A stretch of 64,000 nt of DNA. Origin: Dictyobacter aurantiacus (GTDB lineage: Bacteria > Chloroflexota > Ktedonobacteria > Ktedonobacterales > Ktedonobacteraceae). Under the pieces are notes generated by a model that ran no database searches, was not told the origin of the DNA, and saw only the letters and a program-made list of their open reading frames with translations. Positions within the stretch are counted from its first letter, which is position 1, and each line of letters begins with the position of its first letter. Where the stretch lies: NCBI RefSeq assembly GCF_003967515.1, contig NZ_BIFQ01000002.1:1178001-1242000 (forward strand). The letters run 5' to 3'. The position numbers and the translations under genes were made by a program. This document shows positions 42,971 to 51,876 of this stretch, piece by piece.

Positions 42971-44506
42971 ATGTCACATTCAGATCAAAAGCCAGATCCT
43001 TCGGAATCATCCAATATACCACAGCGAGCAACTGACTCGTCTTCAGAACAACCAGCTGAACAGAGCAGGTCCAGGTCGTACACGCCACCCTTTCTGAACG
43101 ATCCATCTAGAGGTGGACCGACGCAACCACCTCCATATCGCGGCCCGACTGAACAGCCTGCTGGATACGCACCGCTCGAAGCGGAATCAGATATCTATCG
43201 ATCTAATGAAACCCAGGGACAGACGCCGACCAGCAGGCCATCACCGTACGCGGAACCGACATATCGCTCTTACTATCCGCCCGATTGGCCACCAACGCCA
43301 GCAGCTGGCGCGGGTACTCCTCCCGGTAATGTCCCATCGGGCATGCCACCGCCCTATACGCCAGCCGCACCACCACCAGGACAGTACGCCTACCAGGCAC
43401 AGGGTACAGCACCCCAGGGTTTTCCACCTCCCGGAGGCGCACCCGGTCAACGCAGGGGAACGAACAACAAAATGCAGTTCATCGCCCTGCCATTGATCGC
43501 GCTCCTGATGGGTGCGCTGGGCGGCTGGCTCGCCGCCGGGGCCGCCACCCATTCCGCCAATGCCCTCTTCCCGGGCGCCAACCAATCGACTGAGCAGGTC
43601 GCGGCCAAATTCCGCACATCGGTAGTACAGATCAACGTCGAAACCCAGACAGGAGGAGGGTTGGGATCAGGCGTCATCATTGATCCGCGCGGCTATATCG
43701 TCACCAACAATCACGTGGTTAACAACGGCCTCAACTACCAGGTCGTACTCTACGACAATACCAGGCTACCCGCGAACGTAGTCGGCACCGATCCCAATGA
43801 TGACCTGGCGGTCGTAAAGATCAATCCACCCAAACATCTATCGGTGGCAAATATTGGAGACTCATCGCGCCTGCAGGTGGGACAGCCAGTGCTGGCTATC
43901 GGGAATCCACTAGGCATTACGCAGACGGTCACGGGTGGCATTGTCAGCGCGCTGGGACGCAATATCAATGAAGGTCAGAATAACCTCATCATCAACGCCA
44001 TCCAGACCGACGCCGCCATCAATCCAGGCAACAGTGGTGGAGCCCTGGTAAACATGCAGGGGAACCTGATTGGCATCCCCACACTCGTACCCATCGATCC
44101 CGAATTCAAAACGCCAGCCTCGGGCGTCGGCTTCGCCATCCCATCCAATCGCGTCAAATTCATCGTACCGCAATTGATTAACTCGGGTCGCGTCGTCCAA
44201 TCTGGCCGCGCCGATATAGGGGTCAACGTCGTCAGCGTCGATCCAGACATCGCAGATCAGGCCCAGTTACCGGTGGACCATGGAGCGTTAATCGTCAACG
44301 TCAAACCCGATAGCGCCGCCGCCACGGCCGGCCTAAAGCGTGGTGATATCATTGTCGAGGCCAACAATCAATCCATCCAGGATACGGCCATGCTGCAGGA
44401 TTTCCTGATCAACAAGAGTCCAGGTCAGACCATAACGCTACAGATCTATCGCGGCAATCAACAAATGCCGGTCAAGGTTCAGCTAGGGGAGCAGCAGTTT
44501 GGCTAA
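42971..44506 (+). CDS. HtrA/DegP-like membrane-anchored serine protease
   Basis: A 511-residue protease. Residues 1-160 are low complexity (Pro, Ser, Gln, Tyr, Gly) and cytoplasmic, followed by one membrane helix (MQFIALPLIALLMGALGGWL, about 168-190). The trypsin-like domain shows the catalytic His in VTNNHVV, Asp in PNDDLAVVKI and Ser in NPGNSGGALVN. A PDZ domain fills about 410-508 (ADIGVNVVSVDPDIADQAQL). A strong TGAGGAGGA precedes the ATG. HtrA proteins degrade misfolded envelope proteins. The long disordered N-terminal tail is also seen in Actinobacteria and other Chloroflexota. A hairpin element follows its stop. Confidence 0.92.
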   Translation: MSHSDQKPDPSESSNIPQRATDSSSEQPAEQSRSRSYTPPFLNDPSRGGPTQPPPYRGPTEQPAGYAPLEAESDIYRSNETQGQTPTSRPSPYAEPTYRSYYPPDWPPTPAAGAGTPPGNVPSGMPPPYTPAAPPPGQYAYQAQGTAPQGFPPPGGAPGQRRGTNNKMQFIALPLIALLMGALGGWLAAGAATHSANALFPGANQSTEQVAAKFRTSVVQINVETQTGGGLGSGVIIDPRGYIVTNNHVVNNGLNYQVVLYDNTRLPANVVGTDPNDDLAVVKINPPKHLSVANIGDSSRLQVGQPVLAIGNPLGITQTVTGGIVSALGRNINEGQNNLIINAIQTDAAINPGNSGGALVNMQGNLIGIPTLVPIDPEFKTPASGVGFAIPSNRVKFIVPQLINSGRVVQSGRADIGVNVVSVDPDIADQAQLPVDHGALIVNVKPDSAAATAGLKRGDIIVEANNQSIQDTAMLQDFLINKSPGQTITLQIYRGNQQMPVKVQLGEQQFG

Positions 44507-44512
44507 TGCGCC

Positions 44513-44850
44513 CCTGATGGGGGGTACATTAGCGCTCCCGCACGCGCGTCCGCTGCGCGGCCGCATTGTTTTTTCTGTTGATGCGTGTGGTGTGTGTGCT
44601 GTGGCACACACACCACACGCATCAACAGAAATATAGTCTGTGGGCACTGCAGGTGCATTACAGCACACACACCACACGCACTAACAGAAACATGGTCTGT
44701 GGATACCGCAGGTGCACCACAGCACACGCACCAACAGAAACATGGTCTGTGGATACCGCAGGTGCACCACAGCACACGCACCAACAGAAACATGGTTTGT
44801 GGATACCGCAGGTGCGCCACAGCACACCTACTACGCATGCAGGCATTTTG
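44513..44850 (+). repeat. Composite hairpin element, copy 5, with tandemly duplicated 3' arm
   Basis: The 5' module GATGGGGGGTACATTAGCGC leads to the core GCGTCCGCTGCGCGGCCGC (44546-44564). The hairpin has 28-bp perfect arms (44572-44599 and 44604-44631), loop TGTG. After it, the 3' arm plus the tail motif (CTGTGGATACCGCAGGTGC) is repeated: repeats of AACAGAAA start at 44624, 44683, 44733 and 44783, the last three exactly 50 bp apart and the first 59 bp from the next. Each repeat brings a further partial copy of the right arm able to pair with the single left arm. Confidence 0.85.
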
Positions 44851-44949
44851 AAACTATGTTATAGGCCAAAACGTGTGTTTACTAGGATTTACGCGCACCT
44901 GTGCCATTAGCTACACAGGTAGATACAGTTGCATAGAAAGGCAAACAAG

Positions 44950-45504
44950 ATGGGAAAGTTTCTCCAGGGCCTGTTCTTTGGGACCGCGATAGGCCTCTTG
45001 ATCGCGCCTATGCGTGGTGAAGAGTTGCGTGGCAAGCTCCAGGAGCGCTTCAAACAGTTGCAGGAGAGGGCATCAAATTCAAAGCTCGGGCTGAGCTCAA
45101 CCGATACGTCTGGCGGCCGCGGCACAACACAATCTCAGCGCCAGAGAGGCGATGAACCTATTACCTTACCGCTTAATAACACACCACCAACAAACAAGCA
45201 ACCGTCGCCAATGTCTTCACAGGCCGCACCATCAGGTGGTGCATCCACCCAATCGACAACACACAGCAGGCTCTACAAATATGAGAGCACGCCAGAAGAG
45301 ATGGATTACGAACCCCTGAATTTGCCGGTTGAAACATTTGAAGAAATCAAAGCGGGCAATCCAGAACATGAGCGTGCGCCCAAACGGACCGCACCACCTG
45401 CTACCAGTACAGAAAATCCCGACAAGAATCTCAGTCATCAAAGCAGGCATAACACAAATACCACGGTACAGAAAAACCCCGGCAATAGATCGCGCCAGCA
45501 CTAA
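44950..45504 (+). CDS. YtxH-domain protein
   Basis: A 184-residue protein. The ATG at 44950 (MGKFLQGLFFGTAIGLLIAP) is chosen over a TTG at 44929, since GAAAGG precedes it. Residues 1-20 form a short membrane segment and MRGEELRGKLQERFKQLQER follows, the YtxH (gas-vesicle-protein-like) pattern of small stress-associated membrane proteins. The rest is long, hydrophilic and Ser/Thr/Pro/Gln-rich, ending in basic NPGNRSRQH. It probably anchors to the membrane with a disordered cytoplasmic tail. Its stop is directly followed by a TIR-bounded hairpin element. Confidence 0.75.
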   Translation: MGKFLQGLFFGTAIGLLIAPMRGEELRGKLQERFKQLQERASNSKLGLSSTDTSGGRGTTQSQRQRGDEPITLPLNNTPPTNKQPSPMSSQAAPSGGASTQSTTHSRLYKYESTPEEMDYEPLNLPVETFEEIKAGNPEHERAPKRTAPPATSTENPDKNLSHQSRHNTNTTVQKNPGNRSRQH

Positions 45505-45700
45505 GTGTCTGACTTCCGTCATGTTGGGGGCACGTGAGCGCCTCCGCACGGGCGTCCGCTACGCGGCCGCACTGGTTCTGTGTGTTAGTGCATGGGATGC
45601 ACTGATGTGCATCCCATGCACTAACACACAATGGAATTCTGAGCACCGCAGGTGCGAAACCCCATGCAGGCCGCAGGCCATCATCATGAGAGTCAGACAC
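45505..45700 (+). repeat. Composite hairpin element, copy 6, with terminal inverted repeats
   Basis: 196 bp bounded by perfect 10-bp inverted repeats, GTGTCTGACT (45505-45514) and AGTCAGACAC (45691-45700). Inside, in order: GGGGGCACGTGAGCGCCTCC, the core GCGTCCGCTACGCGGCCGC (45552-45570, identical to copy 2), ACTGGTTCTG, a perfect 24-bp hairpin (45579-45602 and 45607-45630, loop TGAT), the tail GAGCACCGCAGGTGCGAA and CATCATCATGAGAGTC. The left end begins right after the TAA of the YtxH gene. Flanks match copy 2, while the hairpin arms are unrelated. Confidence 0.87.
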
Positions 45701-45769
45701 ATTCTAAAAATTATACGCATGCAGATAGCTAACATTCAAAACGGCTATCTGCCTGGCGATACACCATAA

Positions 45770-46315
45770 TCACTGGATGCTAACGGTGGTATGGTGAATA
45801 CCGCGCAGATGAACCAGATTGGCCGATGAGAGGGGCATATTGTTCTGGCTTACCATCTGGCAGATCGTCTCGATTCGGCCCAGGTGGTACGCGCTCCTCT
45901 CAACCGCAGTCAGCAGGCAGGCACGTACAGTTGGACGCTGCCTGCCACGCATCTTCCCTTGTAAAGATCGCGCCTCTACCAGCAAACACATAAAAGAGTC
46001 GGGCATATTATCTAAAATAGTATGGACGCTTTTCATCCACTGGCCATAACAACGCGAGAGCGCCAGCAATGAACAGATCGGTTTCATCTCAAGCGATTGA
46101 TTGAGGAGCGGCTGCCTTCCACCAACGGGAATCAGCACCCATTTTTCAATATCGCGGGCCAGGTCAATAGCGGTTGCCAGTGGGGAACCGATCTCTGAAA
46201 AAGGAGGGGCATACTGCAATAGATCATCTGGCAGGGCTTCACAACTATACAGTGTACGCTGTCCAATGTTTGCTAACATGCGAGCAATTTGCATCGCTTC
46301 ACTATCATTACGCAT
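45770..46315 (-). CDS. DinB-like helical protein, tentative
   Basis: A 181-residue, mostly helical protein. The pattern of LDLARDIEKWVLIPVGG and TVRACLLTAVERSAYHLGRI recalls the four-helix DinB/YfiT metal-binding fold, with His in the last motif (AYHLGRIETICQMV), but the other metal His residues are not clear. DinB-fold proteins include thiol transferases and unknown enzymes. It is monocistronic and convergent with the YtxH gene region. Function unknown; it may be a divergent, non-metal member. Confidence 0.5.
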   Translation of the reverse strand: MRNDSEAMQIARMLANIGQRTLYSCEALPDDLLQYAPPFSEIGSPLATAIDLARDIEKWVLIPVGGRQPLLNQSLEMKPICSLLALSRCYGQWMKSVHTILDNMPDSFMCLLVEARSLQGKMRGRQRPTVRACLLTAVERSAYHLGRIETICQMVSQNNMPLSSANLVHLRGIHHTTVSIQ

Positions 46316-46714
46316 ACATCAAATCCCTTTCCGGTTGTGGGCCAGGTGCATACGCTGCTAGCATATATACAGGCAAGCACGCACACAGGTCACATCCTTC
46401 ATGGCTCAGTATGTTCCATCGTTCAGGCAACGAGTATGATTCAACCGTTTCTGACTATATTCAACACGCCCTCAGAAGAACAAATGTGACACCACTGACA
46501 AAAACAAAAGCATCTTCATGGGAAAAGTGAGAGCAAAGCACACACTATCGTGTCCGCGAGCATCGATCTCGGGTCGTATACCTGGAAAAACAAAAAAATC
46601 CACATTCATGTATGCAATCATGTATAATGAAGCAGAAACACGTTCCCAGCGATTTTTTAGAAAGAAGGAGGCGTGCTTCCTCCCCGTTCCTCTGCGGCAG
46701 GAGGTTCCGCACGA
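46316..46714. other. Gene-free spacer
   Basis: 399 bp between divergent genes. Short overlapping frames exist on the + strand but none has a ribosome site. No strong hairpin or promoter pair was found. Confidence 0.4.
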
Positions 46715-47362
46715 TTGAAACGCATGAAACTAGTAATCTTTGGAGCCTCAGGAAGAACTGGCAGGGCTCTTGTTGAGCAAGCGCTCGAAGCGGGACATGA
46801 TGTCACGGCAGGCGTACGCAACCCGGACAACTTTCCACTACAACACGAACGCTTGCACGTCGTCAAGGCAGACGTCTTTGACCTGCCGTCGGTAGATGCC
46901 GCGATGCAGGGAAAAAACGCGGTCTTATCTACGGTCGGTCCACGCAAACGAGGATTGCTAGGTGCCTACAAGCCCGAAGGCTTATATTCGCGGGGCATCA
47001 AAAATATTTTACAGGCGATGCAAAAAAATGGCATTCGCCGCCTGGTCTGCGTTACAGCGGCCGCTGCCGACGATCAGTATACCCCGCAGGGATTATATGG
47101 CTCCATTCAGATTCCGCTCATCTGGAGAAAAACGCTTGAAGACATGAAATTGATGCAGCGCGAGATCAGCAAAAGCAATCTGGACTGGGTCGTAGTACGG
47201 CCGGCGCGCCTATCAGATTATCCACGCACCGATGAATATCGCACTTCGCTGCGTCCAACGTCCAAAGACCAGAGAACGCGTCGCACCGACCTGGCCGCCT
47301 TCATGCTCAAAGAACTAACCGACACCCAGTACTTGCGTAAGCTCCCGGTCATTGCTGATTAA
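46715..47362 (+). CDS. NAD(P)-binding atypical SDR (NmrA/SDR5-like)
   Basis: A 215-residue single-domain Rossmann protein. It begins MKLVIFGASGRTGRALVEQA, with the GASGRTG dinucleotide motif of atypical SDRs such as BVR-B or NmrA-like proteins. Other elements are VTAGVRNPDNF after beta-2 (Arg favours NADPH) and VVVRPARLSD in the substrate region. The start is read as TTG at 46715, since AGGAGG (46699-46704) is 10 bases before it, while the ATG at 46724 is 19 bases away. The usual YxxxK catalytic pair is missing, as in redox-sensing members of the group. Monocistronic. Confidence 0.85.
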   Translation: MKRMKLVIFGASGRTGRALVEQALEAGHDVTAGVRNPDNFPLQHERLHVVKADVFDLPSVDAAMQGKNAVLSTVGPRKRGLLGAYKPEGLYSRGIKNILQAMQKNGIRRLVCVTAAAADDQYTPQGLYGSIQIPLIWRKTLEDMKLMQREISKSNLDWVVVRPARLSDYPRTDEYRTSLRPTSKDQRTRRTDLAAFMLKELTDTQYLRKLPVIAD

Positions 47363-47570
47363 TTCCAGTCAATTATTTTCCCGATCTCATCCTGGGCGGC
47401 ACCTCATAAGTCCATGAGGTATCGCCCATTTTCATCTTTTAGTTCTTCAGATCTGTTTACCCATATTCCTTGTGTAAAAAGCGACAAAAATATTTTCTTT
47501 GTTTTATTTTTATTGTATTGTCAGTAAATTTCTAGTATATTAAACATCACTAATTTGCAATATGATAGGC

Positions 47571-47701
47571 TATGAGTCATCCCGAACTTTTGAAAAAGTT
47601 CCCAAAACCAGGGGTGCAGGGCGGCGAGCCCTCCTGCACCTCCCGCATTGGGAGCGCAGAGCCTGTTTTGCGGGTTTTTCAAAAATCCGGGATGACTCAT
47701 A
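47571..47701. mobile_element. 131-bp MITE-like element
   Basis: Terminal inverted repeats of 27 bases (47571-47597 and 47675-47701) differ at three positions and start TATGAGTCATCCCG. The centre holds an imperfect hairpin with GGTGCAGGGC and GCCCTCCTGCACC. No coding capacity. A related centre, without these ends, is found near 51.9 kb. It lies 48 bp upstream of the solenoid gene and may carry or disrupt its promoter. The rest of the 387-bp spacer before it is AT-rich with no gene. Confidence 0.75.
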
Positions 47702-47749
47702 AAAATACCAGCGACACTGGTTGGATTTAGCAAGAGAAAGTACTGGCTC

Positions 47750-50700
47750 ATGAATGACAATAGTGATTCAATCATAAACATGCCTCTTGATCACCTGACT
47801 AATGCGGCACCTCTTGCTCATTTACCGACCATTTCTGGTCCACTAACGGAAGAAGACTTTGCCTCCTGCGTATATGAGAGCCTGTCGCTATTGCAGTGTT
47901 ATCATAAACAGCTATATCAACTGTTTGAATATATTTATTTTGCCGGACAATACGAACTGGCCATACCGGAATCTTTGCTGGCACAGTTGAATCCCAGGCT
48001 GCCCATCGATAGCGCCCTGACACACAGCGCCAACCAGGGGCTTATCTTTCGTGACAGCAATGTTCCCGGCCTCATTCGCACGGTAAGTCCTCGCGTCGCG
48101 CATAGTGCTATTTGTTTTTACCAATCGGATGAGGAGCGGCTACTCGATAGTTATATTGTGGCTACCAGCATACACAGACGTGAGCAACGCATGTTTCTGC
48201 AGCGTCTGCTGGAGCATGTGGCGCGCGAAACATCGCTTGCGGCTGTGCATCATATGCTGTGTAAACACGAAGCCCGTCTACAAACATTAATCGGATTCTG
48301 CAGTAACGCCGAATTAATCAACTGGGCCCTGCTCTATAGCATGGTAGGGGATAATGACAGGGCTGAACAGGTTACCCAGATGGGGCTGGACAGGATGCCG
48401 GAGTCCGAATTAGACTGGGTAGCCGCGATCAAGCAGACGGAACAACAAGGCAACGCGGAACAAAGGTCGGAGCTAATAGACAGGGTTGAATGCTGGCTGG
48501 AAGCCAATCCACAGGATACCAATGTACGCCATGCCTACCTGGGTTTTATTGAACGCCATGGTACGCTGGCCAACATCTCCCATCTGATTCAAGCGTTCGC
48601 ATGCTGGTTAGACGCCAATCCCCAGAACGTCAACGTACGCCAGATCTACCTGAAATTTATCGAACACTGGGGAACCGCAGAACAGATGGAAAGCCTGCTG
48701 CAGTCAACTGAGCAATGGCTACAGGAAAATCCCGACGATACGCAGGTTCGCCAGACCTATCTCGGCCTGGTCGAGCGCAACGGCTCACCAGAAACCATCG
48801 CGCACGTTATTGAAGAGACCTCCGACTGGCTCTCACTGCACAGCGAAGATACCCATGTACGGCAGGGCTATCTCACGTTTGTTGAACGCTGCGGCACCAC
48901 CGAGCAGATCACCAGGCTAATAGAGAGCACGGCCCACTGGCTTGAGCAGCATCCCACCTGCTCGAATATCCGGCAGGCATATTTTAAATTTATAGAGCAT
49001 TGCGGTACCCACGAACAGGTCATGGCCCTGCTCACCAATACCGCGGATTGGCTGGCCGCCAATCCACAGGATTGTTATGTACGCCAGGTCTACTTGAAAT
49101 CGCTGGAGCGCCGTGGCAATAAAGAGTTAATCAGTGCCATCCTCAATGTAGAGGATTTTCAGATCATCATGAATATTCCGGATACCAACGTCCTGCGTAC
49201 CTACCTGGATCTCATGAGGCACTACGGGAGCGAGGAGCAGATTGTGGCCGCCATCGAGCTAACCACCCATGCCATAGCTACCCAGCCCCAGAACCACGCC
49301 ATTCGCGCAACCCATTTAGAACTGATCAGCCATTACGCCCATCTTGAGCAGATCGCGCAGGTAATTGATGAGACCGCGACCTGGCTGGAGCACACCCCCC
49401 AGGTCAGCGCCATCCGCGCCACATATCTCAAGATAGTTGAGCAGTATGGTACGGCAGAACAGGTACAGAGTGCCATCAACACCACCCAGACCTGGCTGCA
49501 GATGAACCCACAGAGCGTCAACACACGCGCCATGTATCTCAATTTGATAGGACAATGGGGGTCACAGGAAGCGATCGCAGATGCCCTGAAGCAGACAGCC
49601 AGCTGGCTAATCGCCCATCCACAGGACCCCTATGTACGCAATGCCTACCTTAAACTCCTCTATCGCTACGGAGACCCGAAGACCATTCAGCAGGTAATCG
49701 ATGCCACAATCAGCTGGCTGGCGATCCATCCCGATGAAACCCGGCTCAGGGCCACCTATCTCAAACTGGTCGAGCGCTACGGAGATGCCCAACAGGTCGA
49801 TACAGCCATTGTCGCGACAACCACTTTGCCAGCGGCCCATATCCAGGACTCGGTAGTTCGCATAGCGTATATGGGCCTCGTACTGCACCGGGGCAATACC
49901 CAGCATACCACGCTGGCGATCGAGCAAGCCATCAACTGGTTAACACCCAGGCGCCAGAGTAGCGAAGTTAAAGCGTATTTAGAACTGGCCGAGCACCATG
50001 CTTCCCCATCGCAGCTCAGGGCTTTGCTTAACGCACTGACAGATTGGCTGGCTGGACACACAAAAAACGTTCATATTCTCACCACATACATCAGGTTACT
50101 GGACCATGTCGGTACTCCCGCACAGATCGCGGCATTTCTGGCCACGTTGTCCGGCTGGTCTCCACTACTGCAGCAGAGCAGTAATGCCCTGACGCACCTG
50201 GTCGAGCTGATCGAGCATGCTGGAAATAGAGAACAGATTCACGAGCTCATCACTTTAATGGAAAACTGGCTCCAAAACAACACGCCGGATGATAATCTCC
50301 TGGTACACTACCTGAACTTCGTCAGCAAACATGGAGGAAAGAAAACCATTCAGGAGCTGTTAGGTTTTACCGAGCAACGCTTAACGCTGGTAGACACCAG
50401 TGCGTATCTACTCTCAGCCTACTTGAATCTCATCGGACGACACGGATCGGTGGCCCAGGTTCAGCGCATCCTGAATTTCACCAGCAACTGGCTTGTACTG
50501 CACAACGCCAATCCTTATCTACTCACCGTGTACCTGCAACAGATCAAATACCACGGCACAGACGAACAGATCCATGAAGCGCTCCACTTTACAACCGAAT
50601 GGCTAACAACGGGAACATCCGACGGTTACCTGCTCACCATGTATCTCAGCCTGATCAGGCGCTATGGCACGCGGGAACAGATATTAAGCGCGCTTGATAT

Positions 50701-51784
50701 AACGACGGCCTGGCTCGATACAAATTGCCTGGACGCCTTTGTGCTGGAAACATATCTGGACCTGGTAGAATACTGTGACTCTACACCGCAGATCATACAT
50801 GCTCTGAACACCACCACCAATTACCTGATGTCTGCGCCAGGCGAAAAAGAGATCGTAATCCCGGCTGTCTATTTAAAGCTCCTGAAATACTACGGAACCG
50901 AAAGCCAGATACAGATGATGCTCAACTTTACCACCACCTGGCTAGACGAACACCAGGATAATATCTTTGTGCGCGCTGCCTATCTACGCCTGGTTGAGCA
51001 CCATGGAACCATCAGCACCATTGAACAACAGATCGTCCGCACCCGCAACTGGCTAGCACGACACAAAGATTGTATCCATGTCTGGACCGCCTATCTGAAG
51101 CTCCTCAAACAGCACGGCAGCGAAGAACAACGCAACAGCATGCTGGAAGAGCTCACCACGTGGCTTGAGCAACATCCCGAACAGCCACCGGTATGGATTA
51201 CCTATCTGACCATCATGAAACAATATGGCAATAGCAAACAGATCGCGCAAGCGCTACAGGCAACCGCGGCCTGGATCAAACAACATCCAGAACACGAGGG
51301 CATCCGCTCAAGCTATCTCAATCTGCTAGAACAGCACGGTGAAGTGCTACATGAACTCAAGCATTATGAGGTCGCCCTGGACATCTATGCGCAAGCCATC
51401 CAGTTCGATTCCAAAAACACGCTTTTCTATTACCACCAGGGTATAACACTGCGCAAGCTCTATCGCTATGAGGAAGCCCTGGCGGTCTTTGAGCATGTTA
51501 TCCACCTATCACCAACAGATGCCACCGCCTATATCAATAAAGGCAAAATCCTCTATAGCCTGAAGAGATATGAGGAGGCACTGGAAGCCTACAATCAATC
51601 CCTGCGCTTCAATCCAATGCTAGCGCAGACCTATAGTGACCGAGGAACCATACTGCGGCGCCTCGGGCGCCATCAAGAAGCGCTCACGGCCTATGAACGC
51701 GCTCAACAGCTAGACCCACACGATCCGGTGGCACGCAGCAAATATGAAGAATTACGCAAACGCACGGGCAAACACAAACTCTAG
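47750..51784 (+). CDS. Giant solenoid protein with about 26 strict 37-residue repeats and C-terminal TPRs
   Basis: A 1344-residue protein. Residues 1-245 form a helical N-terminal region (LLQCYHKQLYQLFEYIYFAG) resembling the part that follows the NTPase in STAND/NACHT-like proteins, but no P-loop is present. Residues about 248-1211 are about 26 repeats of 37 residues, one DNA period of 111 bp, with the pattern W-L-x3-P-x4-V-R-x2-Y-L-x2-(V/I)-E-x2-G-T-x2-Q-I. One repeat (about the 14th) is one residue short and one (about the 22nd) two longer. Residues about 1205-1335 are 3-4 classic TPRs (YEEALAVFEHVIHLSPTDAT). A long alpha-solenoid scaffold for binding proteins is inferred. Weak ribosome site GAGAAAG. 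Confidence 0.85.
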   Translation: MNDNSDSIINMPLDHLTNAAPLAHLPTISGPLTEEDFASCVYESLSLLQCYHKQLYQLFEYIYFAGQYELAIPESLLAQLNPRLPIDSALTHSANQGLIFRDSNVPGLIRTVSPRVAHSAICFYQSDEERLLDSYIVATSIHRREQRMFLQRLLEHVARETSLAAVHHMLCKHEARLQTLIGFCSNAELINWALLYSMVGDNDRAEQVTQMGLDRMPESELDWVAAIKQTEQQGNAEQRSELIDRVECWLEANPQDTNVRHAYLGFIERHGTLANISHLIQAFACWLDANPQNVNVRQIYLKFIEHWGTAEQMESLLQSTEQWLQENPDDTQVRQTYLGLVERNGSPETIAHVIEETSDWLSLHSEDTHVRQGYLTFVERCGTTEQITRLIESTAHWLEQHPTCSNIRQAYFKFIEHCGTHEQVMALLTNTADWLAANPQDCYVRQVYLKSLERRGNKELISAILNVEDFQIIMNIPDTNVLRTYLDLMRHYGSEEQIVAAIELTTHAIATQPQNHAIRATHLELISHYAHLEQIAQVIDETATWLEHTPQVSAIRATYLKIVEQYGTAEQVQSAINTTQTWLQMNPQSVNTRAMYLNLIGQWGSQEAIADALKQTASWLIAHPQDPYVRNAYLKLLYRYGDPKTIQQVIDATISWLAIHPDETRLRATYLKLVERYGDAQQVDTAIVATTTLPAAHIQDSVVRIAYMGLVLHRGNTQHTTLAIEQAINWLTPRRQSSEVKAYLELAEHHASPSQLRALLNALTDWLAGHTKNVHILTTYIRLLDHVGTPAQIAAFLATLSGWSPLLQQSSNALTHLVELIEHAGNREQIHELITLMENWLQNNTPDDNLLVHYLNFVSKHGGKKTIQELLGFTEQRLTLVDTSAYLLSAYLNLIGRHGSVAQVQRILNFTSNWLVLHNANPYLLTVYLQQIKYHGTDEQIHEALHFTTEWLTTGTSDGYLLTMYLSLIRRYGTREQILSALDITTAWLDTNCLDAFVLETYLDLVEYCDSTPQIIHALNTTTNYLMSAPGEKEIVIPAVYLKLLKYYGTESQIQMMLNFTTTWLDEHQDNIFVRAAYLRLVEHHGTISTIEQQIVRTRNWLARHKDCIHVWTAYLKLLKQHGSEEQRNSMLEELTTWLEQHPEQPPVWITYLTIMKQYGNSKQIAQALQATAAWIKQHPEHEGIRSSYLNLLEQHGEVLHELKHYEVALDIYAQAIQFDSKNTLFYYHQGITLRKLYRYEEALAVFEHVIHLSPTDATAYINKGKILYSLKRYEEALEAYNQSLRFNPMLAQTYSDRGTILRRLGRHQEALTAYERAQQLDPHDPVARSKYEELRKRTGKHKL

Positions 51785-51815
51785 CAAAGGCATATCGCAC
51801 ATGATATGATGTGAT

Positions 51816-51848
51816 CTATTCTACTATAGCAATGCTACAGTAGAATAG
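51816..51848. terminator. Inverted repeat between solenoid gene and dinB
   Basis: CTATTCTACTATAGC (51816-51830) pairs with 51834-51848 with one mismatch around AAT, 31 bases after the solenoid stop. It is either the terminator of that gene or an operator for dinB; the position fits both. Confidence 0.5.
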
Positions 51849-51876
51849 AAATGGTGGTAAGGAGAGAGGGATTTGT

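Noticed and set aside
44620-44830. CRISPR-like array from 50-bp tandem units
   Set aside because: Units are contiguous with no unique spacers, the repeat includes the arm of the adjacent hairpin, and no cas gene is present.
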